Shown one piece after another: positions 1 through 10,807 of a stretch of 64,000 bases of DNA. Location of the stretch: assembly GCA_026416815.1 (NCBI GenBank), contig JAOAEJ010000052.1, positions 1 through 64,000 on the forward strand, given 5' to 3'. Position 1 is the stretch's first letter; the number at the start of each line of letters is the position of its first letter. The notes beneath the pieces are model-generated. The model ran no database searches and had not been told where the DNA came from. It saw only the letters and a program-made list of their open reading frames with translations. A program made the translations under genes and the position numbers. Origin of the DNA: Clostridia bacterium (GTDB taxonomy: Bacteria; Bacillota; Clostridia; Acetivibrionales; DSM-2933).

Positions 1-2278
<2,278 letters not shown>

Positions 2279-2328
2279 CTGGGAAAACAAGCTAAAGCTA
2301 CTGGAATCATTTAAATGAATTGTAACTT

Positions 2329-2398
2329 TGCACACTCCCTGGCGAAAATGCACACCCCCACCTTTGAAATCGTTGAAAGATTGCCCAGGGTGTGTGCA
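2329..2398. repeat. Inverted repeat downstream of the Rph-like gene
   Basis: TGCACACTCCCTGG (2329-2342) pairs with CCCAGGGTGTGTGCA (2384-2398), apart from a one-base bulge, around a loop of about 40 bases. There is no T-run after it, so it is not a classical terminator. It may be a structured 3' UTR or the trace of a small element. Confidence 0.45.
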
Positions 2399-2483
2399 TT
2401 GTATCATTTGATAGTAGATTAGCCAAATAATTACTAAGATTTTAATACAATACAAAGCCCTTGATTCAAGGACTTTGGTTAAA

Positions 2484-2530
2484 ATTAAAGACTAACCCCC
2501 AAACGGTTAATTTGGGAGTTAGTCTTTAAT
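2484..2530. terminator. Bidirectional terminator between convergent genes
   Basis: The arms ATTAAAGACTAAC... (from 2484) and ...GTTAGTCTTTAAT (to 2530) form a near-perfect 20-bp stem around a short loop. It lies between the plus-strand Rph-like gene and the minus-strand potassium channel, so it probably ends both transcripts. Confidence 0.75.
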
Positions 2531-2566
2531 CTTAGGCCACATATGTCTACATAGCCTAAGATAATC

Positions 2567-3592
2567 TCACAAATTTTTGGCAATCAGTACCAGGATATCG
2601 TCCTGGCGGATGACATAATCCTTTTCAGGGCTGACGTTTGTGCCTCCTTCAAAGGATACTCCAATGAGAATGCCAAGGTCTTTATCAATATACTCCAGGG
2701 AAAGCTCGCGGAAAGTTTTACCCACTTCCTCCGGAGAGGTCTTTTTCTGATAAATTTCATGACCGTGATCATTCGTCATCAAATCCTGAAGTGCATCGGA
2801 GACATGTTTGTAAAGAGCACTTCTAACAATAAGTTTGCTGCTGATCTGGCTGGTGATTACGGTGTCATCTACATTGGCCCGTTTGAAATGGGCTAGATTA
2901 CTCTCGTCCATGATTTCGGACACGAGGTGTGCTTTTGGATTGATTTTATCCACAGCTAGGCAGATAAGTACCGACCGGGCATCCATCATCTGTTCGCTTT
3001 CCAGGCTTTCATCTGCAAGAACAATGACTAGAGATGCCTTTGAGATATTGGCCTTTTCAAGGATTTTGTCATCCATGGCATCACCGTGGACAAAATATGT
3101 ATGTTTACCTTCCAGTTCAATTTTCTCTTTCTTTGATATGACTACAATGCTTTGACCCGTATTTTCCCGAACCAGTTCATCAACAATAATCCGGGCTTTT
3201 TTATTCCAGCCTATGACAATGATATGCTCCACTTCTTTAATGTTCATTTTTCCACCTTCCTTATTCAATGTAGCTTCAACAAAAATTGATGCAACTGTAG
3301 CTGTAAAAAAACCAAATGTTCCGATTCCGGAAATCATAATAATAATTCCCATTAAGCGCCCGGGGACTGTCACAGGGAAATAGTCCCCATAACCTACTGT
3401 AGCAAGGGTCACAAAACACCACCACAACGCATCCCAAAAGGTTAGGCCTTCTTTAGCCCCGCGTTCACATTGATAAAAAACCACAGAGGTAATGAGGATG
3501 ATAATGGTTAGGAATATTAGTATTTTATAGACATTGTTTTTATTGAAGGTATTATGGATGAACCTGAAAAAAGAGGCTATGGTTATAAACAT
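2567..3592 (-). CDS. Potassium channel with RCK (TrkA-N/TrkA-C) domain
   Basis: This 341-residue protein has two transmembrane helices (about 23-40 and 85-110) around a pore loop carrying the K+ selectivity filter TVGYGD at residues 65-70. A cytoplasmic RCK/TrkA-N Rossmann domain follows (from about 118, HIIVIGWNKKA), then a TrkA-C-like lobe (about 270-341). This is the architecture of 2TM RCK channels such as Kch and MthK, which gate K+ flux in response to ligands. The start at 3592 has a GAGGGTG ribosome binding site. TrkA-C lobes of some Firmicute K+ transporters bind c-di-AMP. That would fit the c-di-AMP riboswitch at 41.36 kb, but ligand binding here is inference. Confidence 0.88.
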   Translation of the reverse strand: MFITIASFFRFIHNTFNKNNVYKILIFLTIIILITSVVFYQCERGAKEGLTFWDALWWCFVTLATVGYGDYFPVTVPGRLMGIIIMISGIGTFGFFTATVASIFVEATLNKEGGKMNIKEVEHIIVIGWNKKARIIVDELVRENTGQSIVVISKKEKIELEGKHTYFVHGDAMDDKILEKANISKASLVIVLADESLESEQMMDARSVLICLAVDKINPKAHLVSEIMDESNLAHFKRANVDDTVITSQISSKLIVRSALYKHVSDALQDLMTNDHGHEIYQKKTSPEEVGKTFRELSLEYIDKDLGILIGVSFEGGTNVSPEKDYVIRQDDILVLIAKNL

Positions 3593-3754
3593 TCTAGCAC
3601 CCTCACATTATTTATTTTGTTCATATATCACATTAGATCATGTTCTCATATTATCACATGCATTAATGATTTACAATGTTAGGACTTTTAGATGTGTATA
3701 AGAAGATTAAATACTAAAAAAAATTAAAGATATAATTACTGTCAGTTACAGGGC

Positions 3755-3930
3755 TGTTTACAGGTGTTCTGAGGCATGATGATAGAGAAACACTCCGACA
3801 AATCGAAAAAAAATATAAAGCCTGTAAAAATCATGCGGTTGGCGGATTTTTCAGGGTGTCTTAAGATACCGCTAGTATCATGCCCTTATAGGGCTAATGC
3901 ATGCCACCCGTTTTACGGGTGGTCATGACT
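3755..3930. other. Structured intergenic DNA, possible IS200/IS605-type end remnant
   Basis: The 513-base gap between the channel and the deacetylase holds no gene. It has several short hairpins in series: GGTGTC/GATACC (3855-3870), GCCC/GGGC (3882-3894) and CCACCCG/CGGGTGG (3904-3922), the last followed by TCATGACTTA. A terminal GC hairpin next to such a sequence resembles right ends of IS200/IS605 elements, but no tnpA or tnpB is present. A structured RNA is the alternative. Confidence 0.3.
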
Positions 3931-4105
3931 TACTGCTGTAAATCTAATAAAACCTTATTTATATTTACAGTATAAAATCATATAAGCTCCTTATCGAAAA
4001 TATTTATTTATAAGAGATATTTTGATGATATCCTTCCGATTTGCTTAGTTGAAAAAATGAGGTCTATGCCAAGTAAATACCGGACGGGATAGTGGGAGAG
4101 TTTAA

Positions 4106-4879
4106 ATGAAAATATATGCTTTGAGGTTAAAAGACATAATAAGGTTTTTCGTTGCAGTGGGAATTATGGCATGTGCTTTGATTGCAGTTAAGAACTCAGA
4201 CTTGAATATCGTATCAGCCTTTTCACCGGAAAAAGAGCTGCCAATCTACTCTGTAGAGTGCCAGGAAAAGAAAATATCAATCACTTTTGACTGTGCATGG
4301 GGTGCTGGAGATATTCCAGATATTTTGAATACTCTTAGAAACGAAGACGTAAAAGCAACTTTTTTTATGGTAGGCCAATGGGCAGAAAAGTTTCCTCAAG
4401 CTGTAAAGCTAATGTCTCAGGATGGGCATGATATAGGGAACCACTCCTACTCACATCTCAGGATGGGCAGTATTGATAGCGGAAAAATACGTTCTGAGAT
4501 AAGCCGTTGCGGAGCAAAGTTAAATGAAATAACCGGGAATAAGATAGAACTTTTCAGGGCTCCTTACGGCGACTATAACAATAGTGTGATTAGAGGTGCA
4601 AGGGATCTTGGATATTATACCATTCAGTGGGATGTGGACTCATTAGATTGGAAGCCGGGGATTTCCAGGCAGGAGATACTAAGCAGGGTAATGAGAAAGG
4701 TAAAAAGCGGGTCAATTATCCTTTTTCACAATGATACGCCCCATACATCCAAAATCCTGCCCGAAATTATAGCTTCGCTAAAGCGGGAAGGCTATAGCAT
4801 CGTACCGGTATCACAATTGATTTTACGGGAAAACTATATTATTGACTTTGAGGGTAGGCAGCAAATACCTAAACAATAG
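4106..4879 (+). CDS. Polysaccharide deacetylase, PdaB-like (sporulation)
   Basis: This 257-residue protein has an N-terminal membrane anchor (about residues 10-30) and one NodB homology domain (about 50-235). The motifs visible are ITFDCAWG, the metal-binding NHSYSH, RAPYGDY, the DVDSLDWKPG segment and the LFHND C-terminal motif. In TFDCAWG the usual second metal-binding Asp is replaced by Cys. PdaB-type proteins, which act late in spore cortex formation, also vary there (TFDISWG). By family it would act outside the membrane on N-acetylglucosamine- or N-acetylmuramic-acid-containing polymer. It is monocistronic and followed by a clear terminator. The substituted residue means catalytic activity is uncertain. 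Confidence 0.8.
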   Translation: MKIYALRLKDIIRFFVAVGIMACALIAVKNSDLNIVSAFSPEKELPIYSVECQEKKISITFDCAWGAGDIPDILNTLRNEDVKATFFMVGQWAEKFPQAVKLMSQDGHDIGNHSYSHLRMGSIDSGKIRSEISRCGAKLNEITGNKIELFRAPYGDYNNSVIRGARDLGYYTIQWDVDSLDWKPGISRQEILSRVMRKVKSGSIILFHNDTPHTSKILPEIIASLKREGYSIVPVSQLILRENYIIDFEGRQQIPKQ

Positions 4880-4888
4880 TTAAGAGAT

Positions 4889-4925
4889 AAAAAATCGCGC
4901 AGTAGCATATTGTGCGATTTTTTAT
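4889..4925 (+). terminator. Rho-independent terminator of the deacetylase gene
   Basis: AAAAATCGCGCA pairs with TGTGCGATTTTT around a short loop and is followed by a T-rich run, 10 bases after the stop codon at 4879. Confidence 0.85.
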
Positions 4926-5082
4926 TATTTTATACTATCTATAAAAAACTCATCTGAGTAGATCGCTACATAAAAATTATAAAAAAGTGCATTATAAAAC
5001 TACTGATAAAATAATCTTCATATTCAGCTTCAGACTGTAGTGTAAGGAACAAACCATGATTTAGTGAAATGAGGTTGGTTTA

Positions 5083-5730
5083 ATGCTCCTAACAGGTATA
5101 ATATGTCATGATAGTGTATGTAAAACAGCAAATCTAATTAACATTATAATGTCCTCAACAGGTAAAAAAGTCAGCATAGTGGATTCTAAAAATTTATCAG
5201 CACTGGATGCCCGTACAATAAAAAGCTATATACACGAATTGGAGAAAAATAAGGTTGATGTACTCATATTAAAAATTAATATTTTTGATACTAAGAAAGA
5301 AATTTTAGATTACCTGAATTTTGATATTATGGTTTATAGCGATAAGTCCGATGATTTATTAGAGATAGATATTAGTCAGTATAGGGACTTTATGTTAAAG
5401 ATTTTTTCTCTTTTAGATGAAAAAGGCGTTGCTATAGTAAGCGTAGACGACGATGACCTGCTTCAGTTGTTGGAGGGTTTGAAGCACTCTACTATTACGT
5501 ACGGTTTTAATTCAAAAGCAAGTATGACCACATCTAGTGTTGGAGATAGACTATTTGAGGACAATTTTATGTGCTGCTTACAAAGGTCAATTTCAACGAA
5601 AGACGGTTTTAAAGTAGAGCCTCAGGAATACAAGGTAAGGGTGGAGAGTGATGGGGTGGATCCTTATCAGGTCCTGGCAGCAGCAACTTTTGCAGTGGTT
5701 AACGGTATAGATTTAAACAGACTGCATTAG
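5083..5730 (+). CDS. Mur-ligase-like protein (partial family match), function unknown
   Basis: This 215-residue protein has no signal peptide or membrane helix. A short N-terminal NTPase-like start (LLTGIICHDSVCKT..., lacking a full P-loop GKT) is followed by a middle part with IVSVDDDDLLQLLEGL and a late ITYGFNSKA segment. These resemble the part of the Mur ligase central domain in which the pre-bound nucleotide-sugar site is followed by a TYG motif. It is far shorter than MurC-F (about 450 residues) and has neither the UDP-binding nor the C-terminal ligase domain. Its AT-rich coding and its own ribosome binding site (GAGGTTGG) suggest a real gene. An adapted, perhaps non-catalytic Mur-like protein is the best guess. 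Confidence 0.5.
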   Translation: MLLTGIICHDSVCKTANLINIIMSSTGKKVSIVDSKNLSALDARTIKSYIHELEKNKVDVLILKINIFDTKKEILDYLNFDIMVYSDKSDDLLEIDISQYRDFMLKIFSLLDEKGVAIVSVDDDDLLQLLEGLKHSTITYGFNSKASMTTSSVGDRLFEDNFMCCLQRSISTKDGFKVEPQEYKVRVESDGVDPYQVLAAATFAVVNGIDLNRLH

Positions 5731-6123
5731 CGTGGTAGGCTGTGAAAGGGGGGATTCCAAAAATAGGTTTTAAGGATTTGCAATCGACAAAATATGTAAT
5801 ATAATAATAAGTAAATGATGTATTTAAGAGGATTTTAACGGGGTAGGCATTTAGGTGTGTAGTAATTTTTTGAACGGATATTTAGAATTCTAAACCCCAG
5901 ACCAAACTTTTGAGTTTCAGTTTGAAACCAACAAAGGTTTTTATTCCCTTGGTAATTATAATTACTAATTCCGACTCTCGAAAATGCCGATATTATTTAT
6001 AGCTTTTGGTTAGAATTTATTAATTATAAATTTTACTTCTAAAACTACCCCTTCAAGAATAAATATTACATTAGATAAATTACGAAGATACACAGGAGCA
6101 AAAGAGAGGAGAGTGGGGGGCGG
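5731..6123. other. Gene-free interval (393 bp)
   Basis: The interval is AT-rich. A short inverted repeat around GTTTCAGTTTGAAAC lies near 5920, and a very strong purine-rich ribosome binding region (GAGGAGAGTGGGGGG) sits at its right end just before 6124. I see no gene, riboswitch or repeat copy in it. Confidence 0.5.
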
Positions 6124-6795
6124 ATGGTCGGAAACATCATAGAAAACAACATGGTGACCATTTCCGGAAAAGTGTGTTCTAATATGGAATTCAGTCATGA
6201 GGTATATGGTGAGGGATTTTATTCGTTTATGCTGGAAGTTCCAAGACTAAGTGATAGCAGCGATAAAATTTCCGTTACTGTTTCGGAACGCTTGGTTGAC
6301 AAGAGTAAGCTTGAAATTGGTAAGGTCATTGAAGTTGAGGGGCAATTCCGTTCATATAATAGCTATAACAATGAGTCAAATAAGTTGATTTTGACTGTTT
6401 TTGCAAGAGAAGTAAATTTCATTGACGACGAGAAAAAAATTAAAAACCCAAATCAGATTTTTCTTAACGGATATATATGTAAGAAGCCTGTATATAGGAC
6501 TACGCCTTTTGGACGGGAAATAACCGATATGTTAATTGCGGTTAACAGACCTTATAATAAATCCGACTATATTCCATGTATAGCATGGGGAAGAAATGCT
6601 AGGTATTCAGAGAGTCTTATAATTGGAGACAACATCAAAATATGGGGAAGGATACAGAGTAGGGAGTACCAGAAAAAGCTGGAAAATGGGGAAGTGCTCA
6701 CTAAAACTGCCTATGAGGTTTCTATATCCAAAATGGAAATAGTAAGTTCTGGCTCCAATCCTGATGGGGAACAGCCTGAGGAAGAAAACATCTAA
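6124..6795 (+). CDS. Single-stranded DNA-binding-like protein with two OB folds
   Basis: This 223-residue protein is built of two OB-fold halves. The first (about 8-105) starts NNMVTISGKVCSNMEFSHEV and the second (about 110-210) starts NPNQIFLNGYICKKPVYRTT. The second contains IPCIAWGRNARYSESLIIGDNIKIWGRIQSREY, which follows the SSB pattern (FxxVxWGxxAExxxxYLxKGxxVxVxGRLxxRxY). The acidic C-terminal tail (PDGEQPEEENI) resembles SSB tails but lacks the classical DDDIPF ending. Duplicated SSB-like proteins of this kind occur in Clostridia next to the canonical ssb. It probably binds ssDNA in the cytoplasm, and its specific pathway is unknown. The start is chosen by its strong ribosome binding site. 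Confidence 0.75.
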   Translation: MVGNIIENNMVTISGKVCSNMEFSHEVYGEGFYSFMLEVPRLSDSSDKISVTVSERLVDKSKLEIGKVIEVEGQFRSYNSYNNESNKLILTVFAREVNFIDDEKKIKNPNQIFLNGYICKKPVYRTTPFGREITDMLIAVNRPYNKSDYIPCIAWGRNARYSESLIIGDNIKIWGRIQSREYQKKLENGEVLTKTAYEVSISKMEIVSSGSNPDGEQPEEENI

Positions 6796-6814
6796 AGATA
6801 TGGCCAATACATAA

Positions 6815-6848
6815 AAAATCTCTCAAGTTTATGACTCTGAGAGATTTT
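6815..6848. terminator. Bidirectional terminator
   Basis: AAAATCTCTCA and TGAGAGATTTT form an 11-bp stem between the convergent SSB-like and UbiA-family genes, with A- and T-runs on either side. Confidence 0.8.
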
Positions 6849-6853
6849 ATATT

Positions 6854-7744
6854 TTATGAGAGAAACCGACTTATAAGAATACCGGCTATCAAGAGAACCC
6901 CGAACATAAAATGTATATTTGCAGTCCTTGGTACGATTATCCGCCTGTGGGGAAGCTCCCACGTCAGCATTGAATATGTCTTTAGACCATAAGGTAGTGA
7001 AGTAAACGCCAAAAGGCACCATGCCGGGAGTATTCCGGTTGCTGTAAATATAGGTATAGTAAGGTATGCAGATATTAAGACACCTAAATACATTCTTACA
7101 GCATTCTTATACCCGATTAGTACTGATAAAGTTCTTAAACCGTTATGAGTATCGCTTTCAATATCTCTTATTTCATTGCTTATAAGAAGCAGAGAAACCA
7201 ATAGAGAGACAGGAACGGAAATAATTACAGGGTATAACGAAAAGTGTGAAGTAAAGGCGTAATAGCTTCCATAAACCATTAATACTCCCATCAGGAAGAA
7301 TACTAATATTACACCTAGAGCTTTATCTTTATAAGAAAAGGGCTTACCTGTATAAAAGTACCCGCCTATAAAGCCTATAAAGCCTATAATCAGAAGCTGT
7401 AAACCTGACTTATATGTCAGGTAAAGTCCTATTGGTACTGTAAGAGCGAAACAGCCCAAGCCAGCTAAAAAAATCAGGTATTCAAATAAAAGCCTATTAT
7501 TAAAGGTTAGTTTCAAATGAGGATTTTTTTCCGGAAGTATACCTGATTTGAACTCAAAAAAGTCATTTATAAGATTAACACCCGATTGTATGAGAAGGCC
7601 GCCGATAGTTACAAGTATAAAGGTCAGCATATCAAACCTTCCATCAAGCAGAGCGATTACCGAACCCAGGGTAGTAGGGATTATTGCTGCTGTAAGTGAA
7701 AAAGGGCGCCATGACCTCCAAACAGCCTTTAAAAGAGCTTCCAT
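6854..7744 (-). CDS. UbiA-family prenyltransferase (MenA/DmkA-like)
   Basis: This 296-residue integral membrane protein has about eight to nine transmembrane segments. Both Asp-rich motifs of the UbiA superfamily are present: NDFFEFKSG (from residue 60, replacing the common NDYYD) and EIRDIESDTHNG (about 190-201). The start MEALLKAVWRSWRPFSLTAAIIPTTLG is MenA-like. MenA enzymes prenylate 1,4-dihydroxy-2-naphthoate to demethylmenaquinone. In flavin-based EET loci the counterpart is DmkA, which makes a dedicated demethylmenaquinone. The neighbours (NDH-2 upstream on the same strand, polyprenyl synthase at 13.0 kb) support the DmkA role. The ribosome binding site is AAGGAGA. No other quinone pathway genes are visible here. 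Confidence 0.85.
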   Translation of the reverse strand: MEALLKAVWRSWRPFSLTAAIIPTTLGSVIALLDGRFDMLTFILVTIGGLLIQSGVNLINDFFEFKSGILPEKNPHLKLTFNNRLLFEYLIFLAGLGCFALTVPIGLYLTYKSGLQLLIIGFIGFIGGYFYTGKPFSYKDKALGVILVFFLMGVLMVYGSYYAFTSHFSLYPVIISVPVSLLVSLLLISNEIRDIESDTHNGLRTLSVLIGYKNAVRMYLGVLISAYLTIPIFTATGILPAWCLLAFTSLPYGLKTYSMLTWELPHRRIIVPRTANIHFMFGVLLIAGILISRFLS

Positions 7745-7789
7745 ATGTGGTTTTATCTCCTTCCGTTAAATTTATATCTAAAACTATCT

Positions 7790-7913
7790 CTATATATAAA
7801 TTGATTGCAAAAAAGAATCTACAACGAAGTTCTCCCTAAATTTTTTTTGCAATTTGTTACCTTAAATTATATTGCGATAATCAAATTTTTCCTTGTAATA
7901 TCATTATCTCAAC
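7790..7913 (-). repeat. MITE copy 1 (inverted relative to the copy at 12243)
   Basis: This stretch is roughly 90% identical to the reverse complement of 12243-12369. The left end CTATATATAAATTG keeps a slightly altered terminal inverted repeat, while the right end (CATTATCTCAACTGATA) has decayed. It lies between ndh2 and the prenyltransferase, after the ndh2 terminator. Confidence 0.85.
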
Positions 7914-7945
7914 TGATACAGAACCACTCCAAAAAAGTTAGTATA

Positions 7946-7981
7946 AAAACCCTTCCCTAGATAAGAAATGGGAAGGGTTTT
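7946..7981 (-). terminator. Terminator downstream of the NDH-2 gene
   Basis: AAAACCCTTCCC pairs with GGGAAGGGTTTT around a 12-base loop. Read on the minus strand it ends in a T-run, about 20 bases after the NDH-2 stop codon, so ndh2 and the prenyltransferase are probably separate transcripts. Confidence 0.8.
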
Positions 7982-8003
7982 GTTGAATGTAGATATTAGA
8001 GTA

Positions 8004-9776
8004 TTAGCTAAATAGCCATGGTTTAATACTTTTGTTCCTTACAAAGTATCTCCACTGTCTCATAAGATAAGGAATCAAATAGTAGTCAACTCCGAAAGCC
8101 CTACCGGCTCCACCCATCAGACACATAGCTGCGGGAATGAACCACCAGTTATAGTCGTACAATCCAGTTGAGAGGATAAAGTTTATATTTAGCCCTATTG
8201 CCGCTATAGCCGCAATAAACGTAAATGTTCCCGAGATAAATGCAAGTCCTAATCCAATCTCACTCAATACTATCATTATCTGAAATAGCTGTGCATTGGG
8301 AACTACAATAGTATCGGCTATCCATGCGTACCATGATGGAGTATGGGAAGAAACTATTCTAAATAACTTCTCTCCTGCTTCGGTTACTGAGGCACTGCTG
8401 GTACTGTCAACCGGGGTTCCTGCAAGCATAGCTTTAGTAAGCCAACCTTCATTAAGTTTCTTGATACCTTCCATAAGCCATGAATAACCTAGGAAAAGCC
8501 TTATGGGTACAAGCCAGAAGTTAGGCGTTGTTACTGAATAATGCTTTTCCAATATGAATTTTTCCTGCTTCTTACTTAAAAACTCATGCTTCAAATATTT
8601 CAAAATGAGTTCAAATCCACCTATACCAAACAAGTAATGGATATTAACCATATACTTCATAATTATGGACAAAAGCCTTGGGAGTTGGTGACCCATAATA
8701 TCCGATACAGCAAAAAAGCTTCCAACCGAAACCATTACCCCGTGAAGCTTAGGTTCGAGTTTCTTCTTTTCTTCTCCACGTATGTCTGCAAGTATATTTT
8801 TAGCTGCTCCCTTACCTGTTTGCAGAGCTGCCTCTACAAGTGCCGGAAGGGTGGAATCACCTACCATAAATGCTGAAATATCCCCGATAGCGTATACATT
8901 TTCGTATTGAGTCTGGGCATATGCGTTAACTTTTATCCTGCAAGCTTTGCTCTTATCAACGCGGATTTCGTCGGTAATGCAGGCTGCTCTTACACCGGCA
9001 GTCCAGATTAAAGTTTTGGTTGGTATAACCTTACCGTCTTTTAATTCAACCGTTGTAGGTGTAACCTTCGTTATTGCACAATTGGTCAAAACCTCAACTT
9101 TTAGTTTCTTAGTAAGGTAGTTCATGGTTTTCTCAGCCAGCTTCGGCTTTAGATTAGCAAGGATATTTGGAAGTGCTTCTACCAGCACCAGTTTTACCTC
9201 ACTTGGGTCTACCATATATTCCTTGCACAGCTGTTTTACCCAAAGTGCAAGTTCACCAACCATTTCTACCCCTGTAAACCCTCCACCGCCTACTACAAAA
9301 GAAAGAAGTGTTTTTCTCTTCTGAGGACTTCTTTCCTGAGAGGCCGTTACAAAGCATTCTTTTATATGTTCCCTAATTCTGATAGCGTTGTCATAGGACC
9401 ACAAAGGAAAGCTATTTTCCTCCATACCTTCAATACCATAGTAATTAGGTTGGCTTCCTGCAGCAATTACCAGGTAGTCGTAGGAATATTCTTCTGAGTC
9501 TGATACCAACTTATTATTATCAAAGTCAATATTATTGATTTCGTCCTTAATTACCTTCACATCGGTGTATTTAAAAATATCCCTTAAAGGTACTATAACC
9601 CCATCCTCACTAATTCTGTTTCCAGCCACCTCGTGAAGTTCGGTTAATAGTGTGTGATAAGGGTTTTTGTCAATGATTGTGATTTCGATATCATCTTTCT
9701 TTTTTTTCTTATAAAGGGTTAAGGCTGCTTCTATTCCCGCATAACCTGCCCCAAGCACTGCTACTTTCTTTGGCAT
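8004..9776 (-). CDS. ndh2: Type II NADH dehydrogenase with C-terminal membrane (DoxX-like) domain
   Basis: This 590-residue protein has two parts. Residues 1-400 form an NDH-2 type flavoprotein: an FAD-binding Rossmann motif at the N-terminus (VAVLGAGYAGIEAALTL), a second dinucleotide fold (FVVGGGGFTGVEMVGELA), and the late FAD motif YAIGDISAF. Residues from about 425 to 590 carry several transmembrane helices resembling DoxX-type domains (PIRLFLGYSWLMEGIKKLNEGW). NDH-2 oxidises NADH without proton pumping and reduces a quinone. A membrane-extended Ndh2 is the entry point of the EET chain described in Listeria monocytogenes. The ribosome binding site AGGGGG precedes 9776. It is divergent from the FMN-lipoprotein gene. 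Confidence 0.88.
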   Translation of the reverse strand: MPKKVAVLGAGYAGIEAALTLYKKKKKDDIEITIIDKNPYHTLLTELHEVAGNRISEDGVIVPLRDIFKYTDVKVIKDEINNIDFDNNKLVSDSEEYSYDYLVIAAGSQPNYYGIEGMEENSFPLWSYDNAIRIREHIKECFVTASQERSPQKRKTLLSFVVGGGGFTGVEMVGELALWVKQLCKEYMVDPSEVKLVLVEALPNILANLKPKLAEKTMNYLTKKLKVEVLTNCAITKVTPTTVELKDGKVIPTKTLIWTAGVRAACITDEIRVDKSKACRIKVNAYAQTQYENVYAIGDISAFMVGDSTLPALVEAALQTGKGAAKNILADIRGEEKKKLEPKLHGVMVSVGSFFAVSDIMGHQLPRLLSIIMKYMVNIHYLFGIGGFELILKYLKHEFLSKKQEKFILEKHYSVTTPNFWLVPIRLFLGYSWLMEGIKKLNEGWLTKAMLAGTPVDSTSSASVTEAGEKLFRIVSSHTPSWYAWIADTIVVPNAQLFQIMIVLSEIGLGLAFISGTFTFIAAIAAIGLNINFILSTGLYDYNWWFIPAAMCLMGGAGRAFGVDYYLIPYLMRQWRYFVRNKSIKPWLFS

Positions 9777-9894
9777 ATTAAAACCCCCTAGCTTTTAATT
9801 TGGTACATTTATTGTCTATAAGTAATAAGTAAATAAATATCAGGGACGAGTAATTGGCAGTTATTAATCTAAAAACTCAGTTTGAGAGTACTAC

Positions 9895-9986
9895 AGATAG
9901 TTTACTTGTAAACTTAGTGATTCCTAGTTAGGCAATGTGCTATGTAAGTGCGGATTGCTTAACCGAAAAAAATTAGTTTACAGTAT
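9895..9986 (+). repeat. Dispersed palindromic repeat, copy A
   Basis: AGATAGTTTACTTGTAAAC followed by TTAGTGATT, the core GTTAGGCAA...GTAAGTGCGGATTGC and the closing arm TTAGTTTACAGTAT match the reverse complement of copy E (62984-63089). It sits in the 448-base divergent region between ndh2 and the FMN lipoprotein, which otherwise holds only the promoter at 10149. Confidence 0.8.
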
Positions 9987-10148
9987 GATGTTTAATTCGT
10001 TTAAATTACTTGGTTTACAAAATGTGGATAGCCATAATGGTCTTTTAATGGCCACTGCAATGAAATCATAGATATTATACCATAAAAAAAGCTTTTGTAT
10101 AAGGCATTTTATGGATGTAGATACAATTAATTTAGAAGTGTTAAATAA

Positions 10149-10178
10149 TTGACATAATATTTCACTAAGGTATATAAT
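10149..10178 (+). promoter_or_regulatory. Sigma-A-type promoter of the FMN-lipoprotein gene
   Basis: TTGACA (10149-10154), an 18-base spacer and a perfect TATAAT (10173-10178) lie about 47 bases before the GTG start at 10225. This is one of the strongest consensus promoters in the window. Confidence 0.8.
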
Positions 10179-10224
10179 AATCATAGCATTATTTAAACAA
10201 ATTTCAAATGAGGGGGCAGGTCTT

Positions 10225-10632
10225 GTGAGAAAAATAACAGCATTATTAGCAGCAGGTGTATTAGTTGTAGGGTTACTTACCGGATGCAGTGGCGGACAGT
10301 ACAAAGACGGTACTTATGAAGGAAAGAGCAGTGCGGATGACCGTGGAGCTATCGGTCAGGTAAAAATCACAATTGAAAATGGAAAGATTGCTAAAGCTGA
10401 TTACCAGGGAATTCAAAAAGATGGTACTCCAAAGGATCAAAATTATGGAAAAGCAGCTGGTGAAGAGAGTTATAAAAAAGCTCAGGTATCTGTTGAAGCC
10501 TCAGCAAAATACGGCCCTAAACTTGTTGAAACACAGGATGTAGAAAAGGTTGACGTAATTTCGGGAGCTACAAAGTCAAACACTCAGTTTAAAGAAGCGG
10601 TTAAAGACGCATTGGCAAAGGCAAAGAAGTAA
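10225..10632 (+). CDS. FMN-binding lipoprotein (PplA-like)
   Basis: This 135-residue protein has a lipoprotein signal peptide (MRKITALLAAGVLVVGLLTGC, lipid-acceptor Cys21). One FMN-binding domain follows, ending in the flavinylation motif SGAT with acceptor Thr at about residue 116 (DVISGATKS). In this family an ApbE-type transferase attaches FMN to that Thr through a phosphoester bond, and the ApbE gene is immediately downstream. Listeria PplA, the extracellular electron-shuttling flavoprotein of EET, has two such domains; this one has a single domain. The GTG start has a strong ribosome binding site (GAGGGGG). It would sit on the outer face of the membrane. Confidence 0.88.
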   Translation: MRKITALLAAGVLVVGLLTGCSGGQYKDGTYEGKSSADDRGAIGQVKITIENGKIAKADYQGIQKDGTPKDQNYGKAAGEESYKKAQVSVEASAKYGPKLVETQDVEKVDVISGATKSNTQFKEAVKDALAKAKK

Positions 10633-10661
10633 GAGTTTGTAAATAAATATTCTTTAAATGG

Positions 10662-10693
10662 TATCCCGGGGTAATCCTCCGGGATATTGTTTT
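10662..10693 (+). terminator. Terminator or attenuator after the FMN lipoprotein
   Basis: TATCCCGG pairs with CCGGGATA, followed by TTGTTTTT. It would make the lipoprotein transcript more abundant than the downstream apbE if read-through is partial. Confidence 0.7.
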
Positions 10694-10807
10694 TGAGAAC
10701 TGATTTTTGGACTGTAATTTTTTATACCTAAGGGTATGATAAAATAGTATAATATTAATGCTGTACCTGATACTCCAATAATTGGCTTAATAGTACTATT
10801 AATTAGA

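Noticed and set aside
3690-3706. Second match to the first 14 bases of the Tn5 mosaic end (AGATGTGTATAAGA)
   Set aside because: The match stops before the last five bases, the flanks are continuous AT-rich DNA and no break in sequence is visible, so chance similarity is more likely than an adapter joint.
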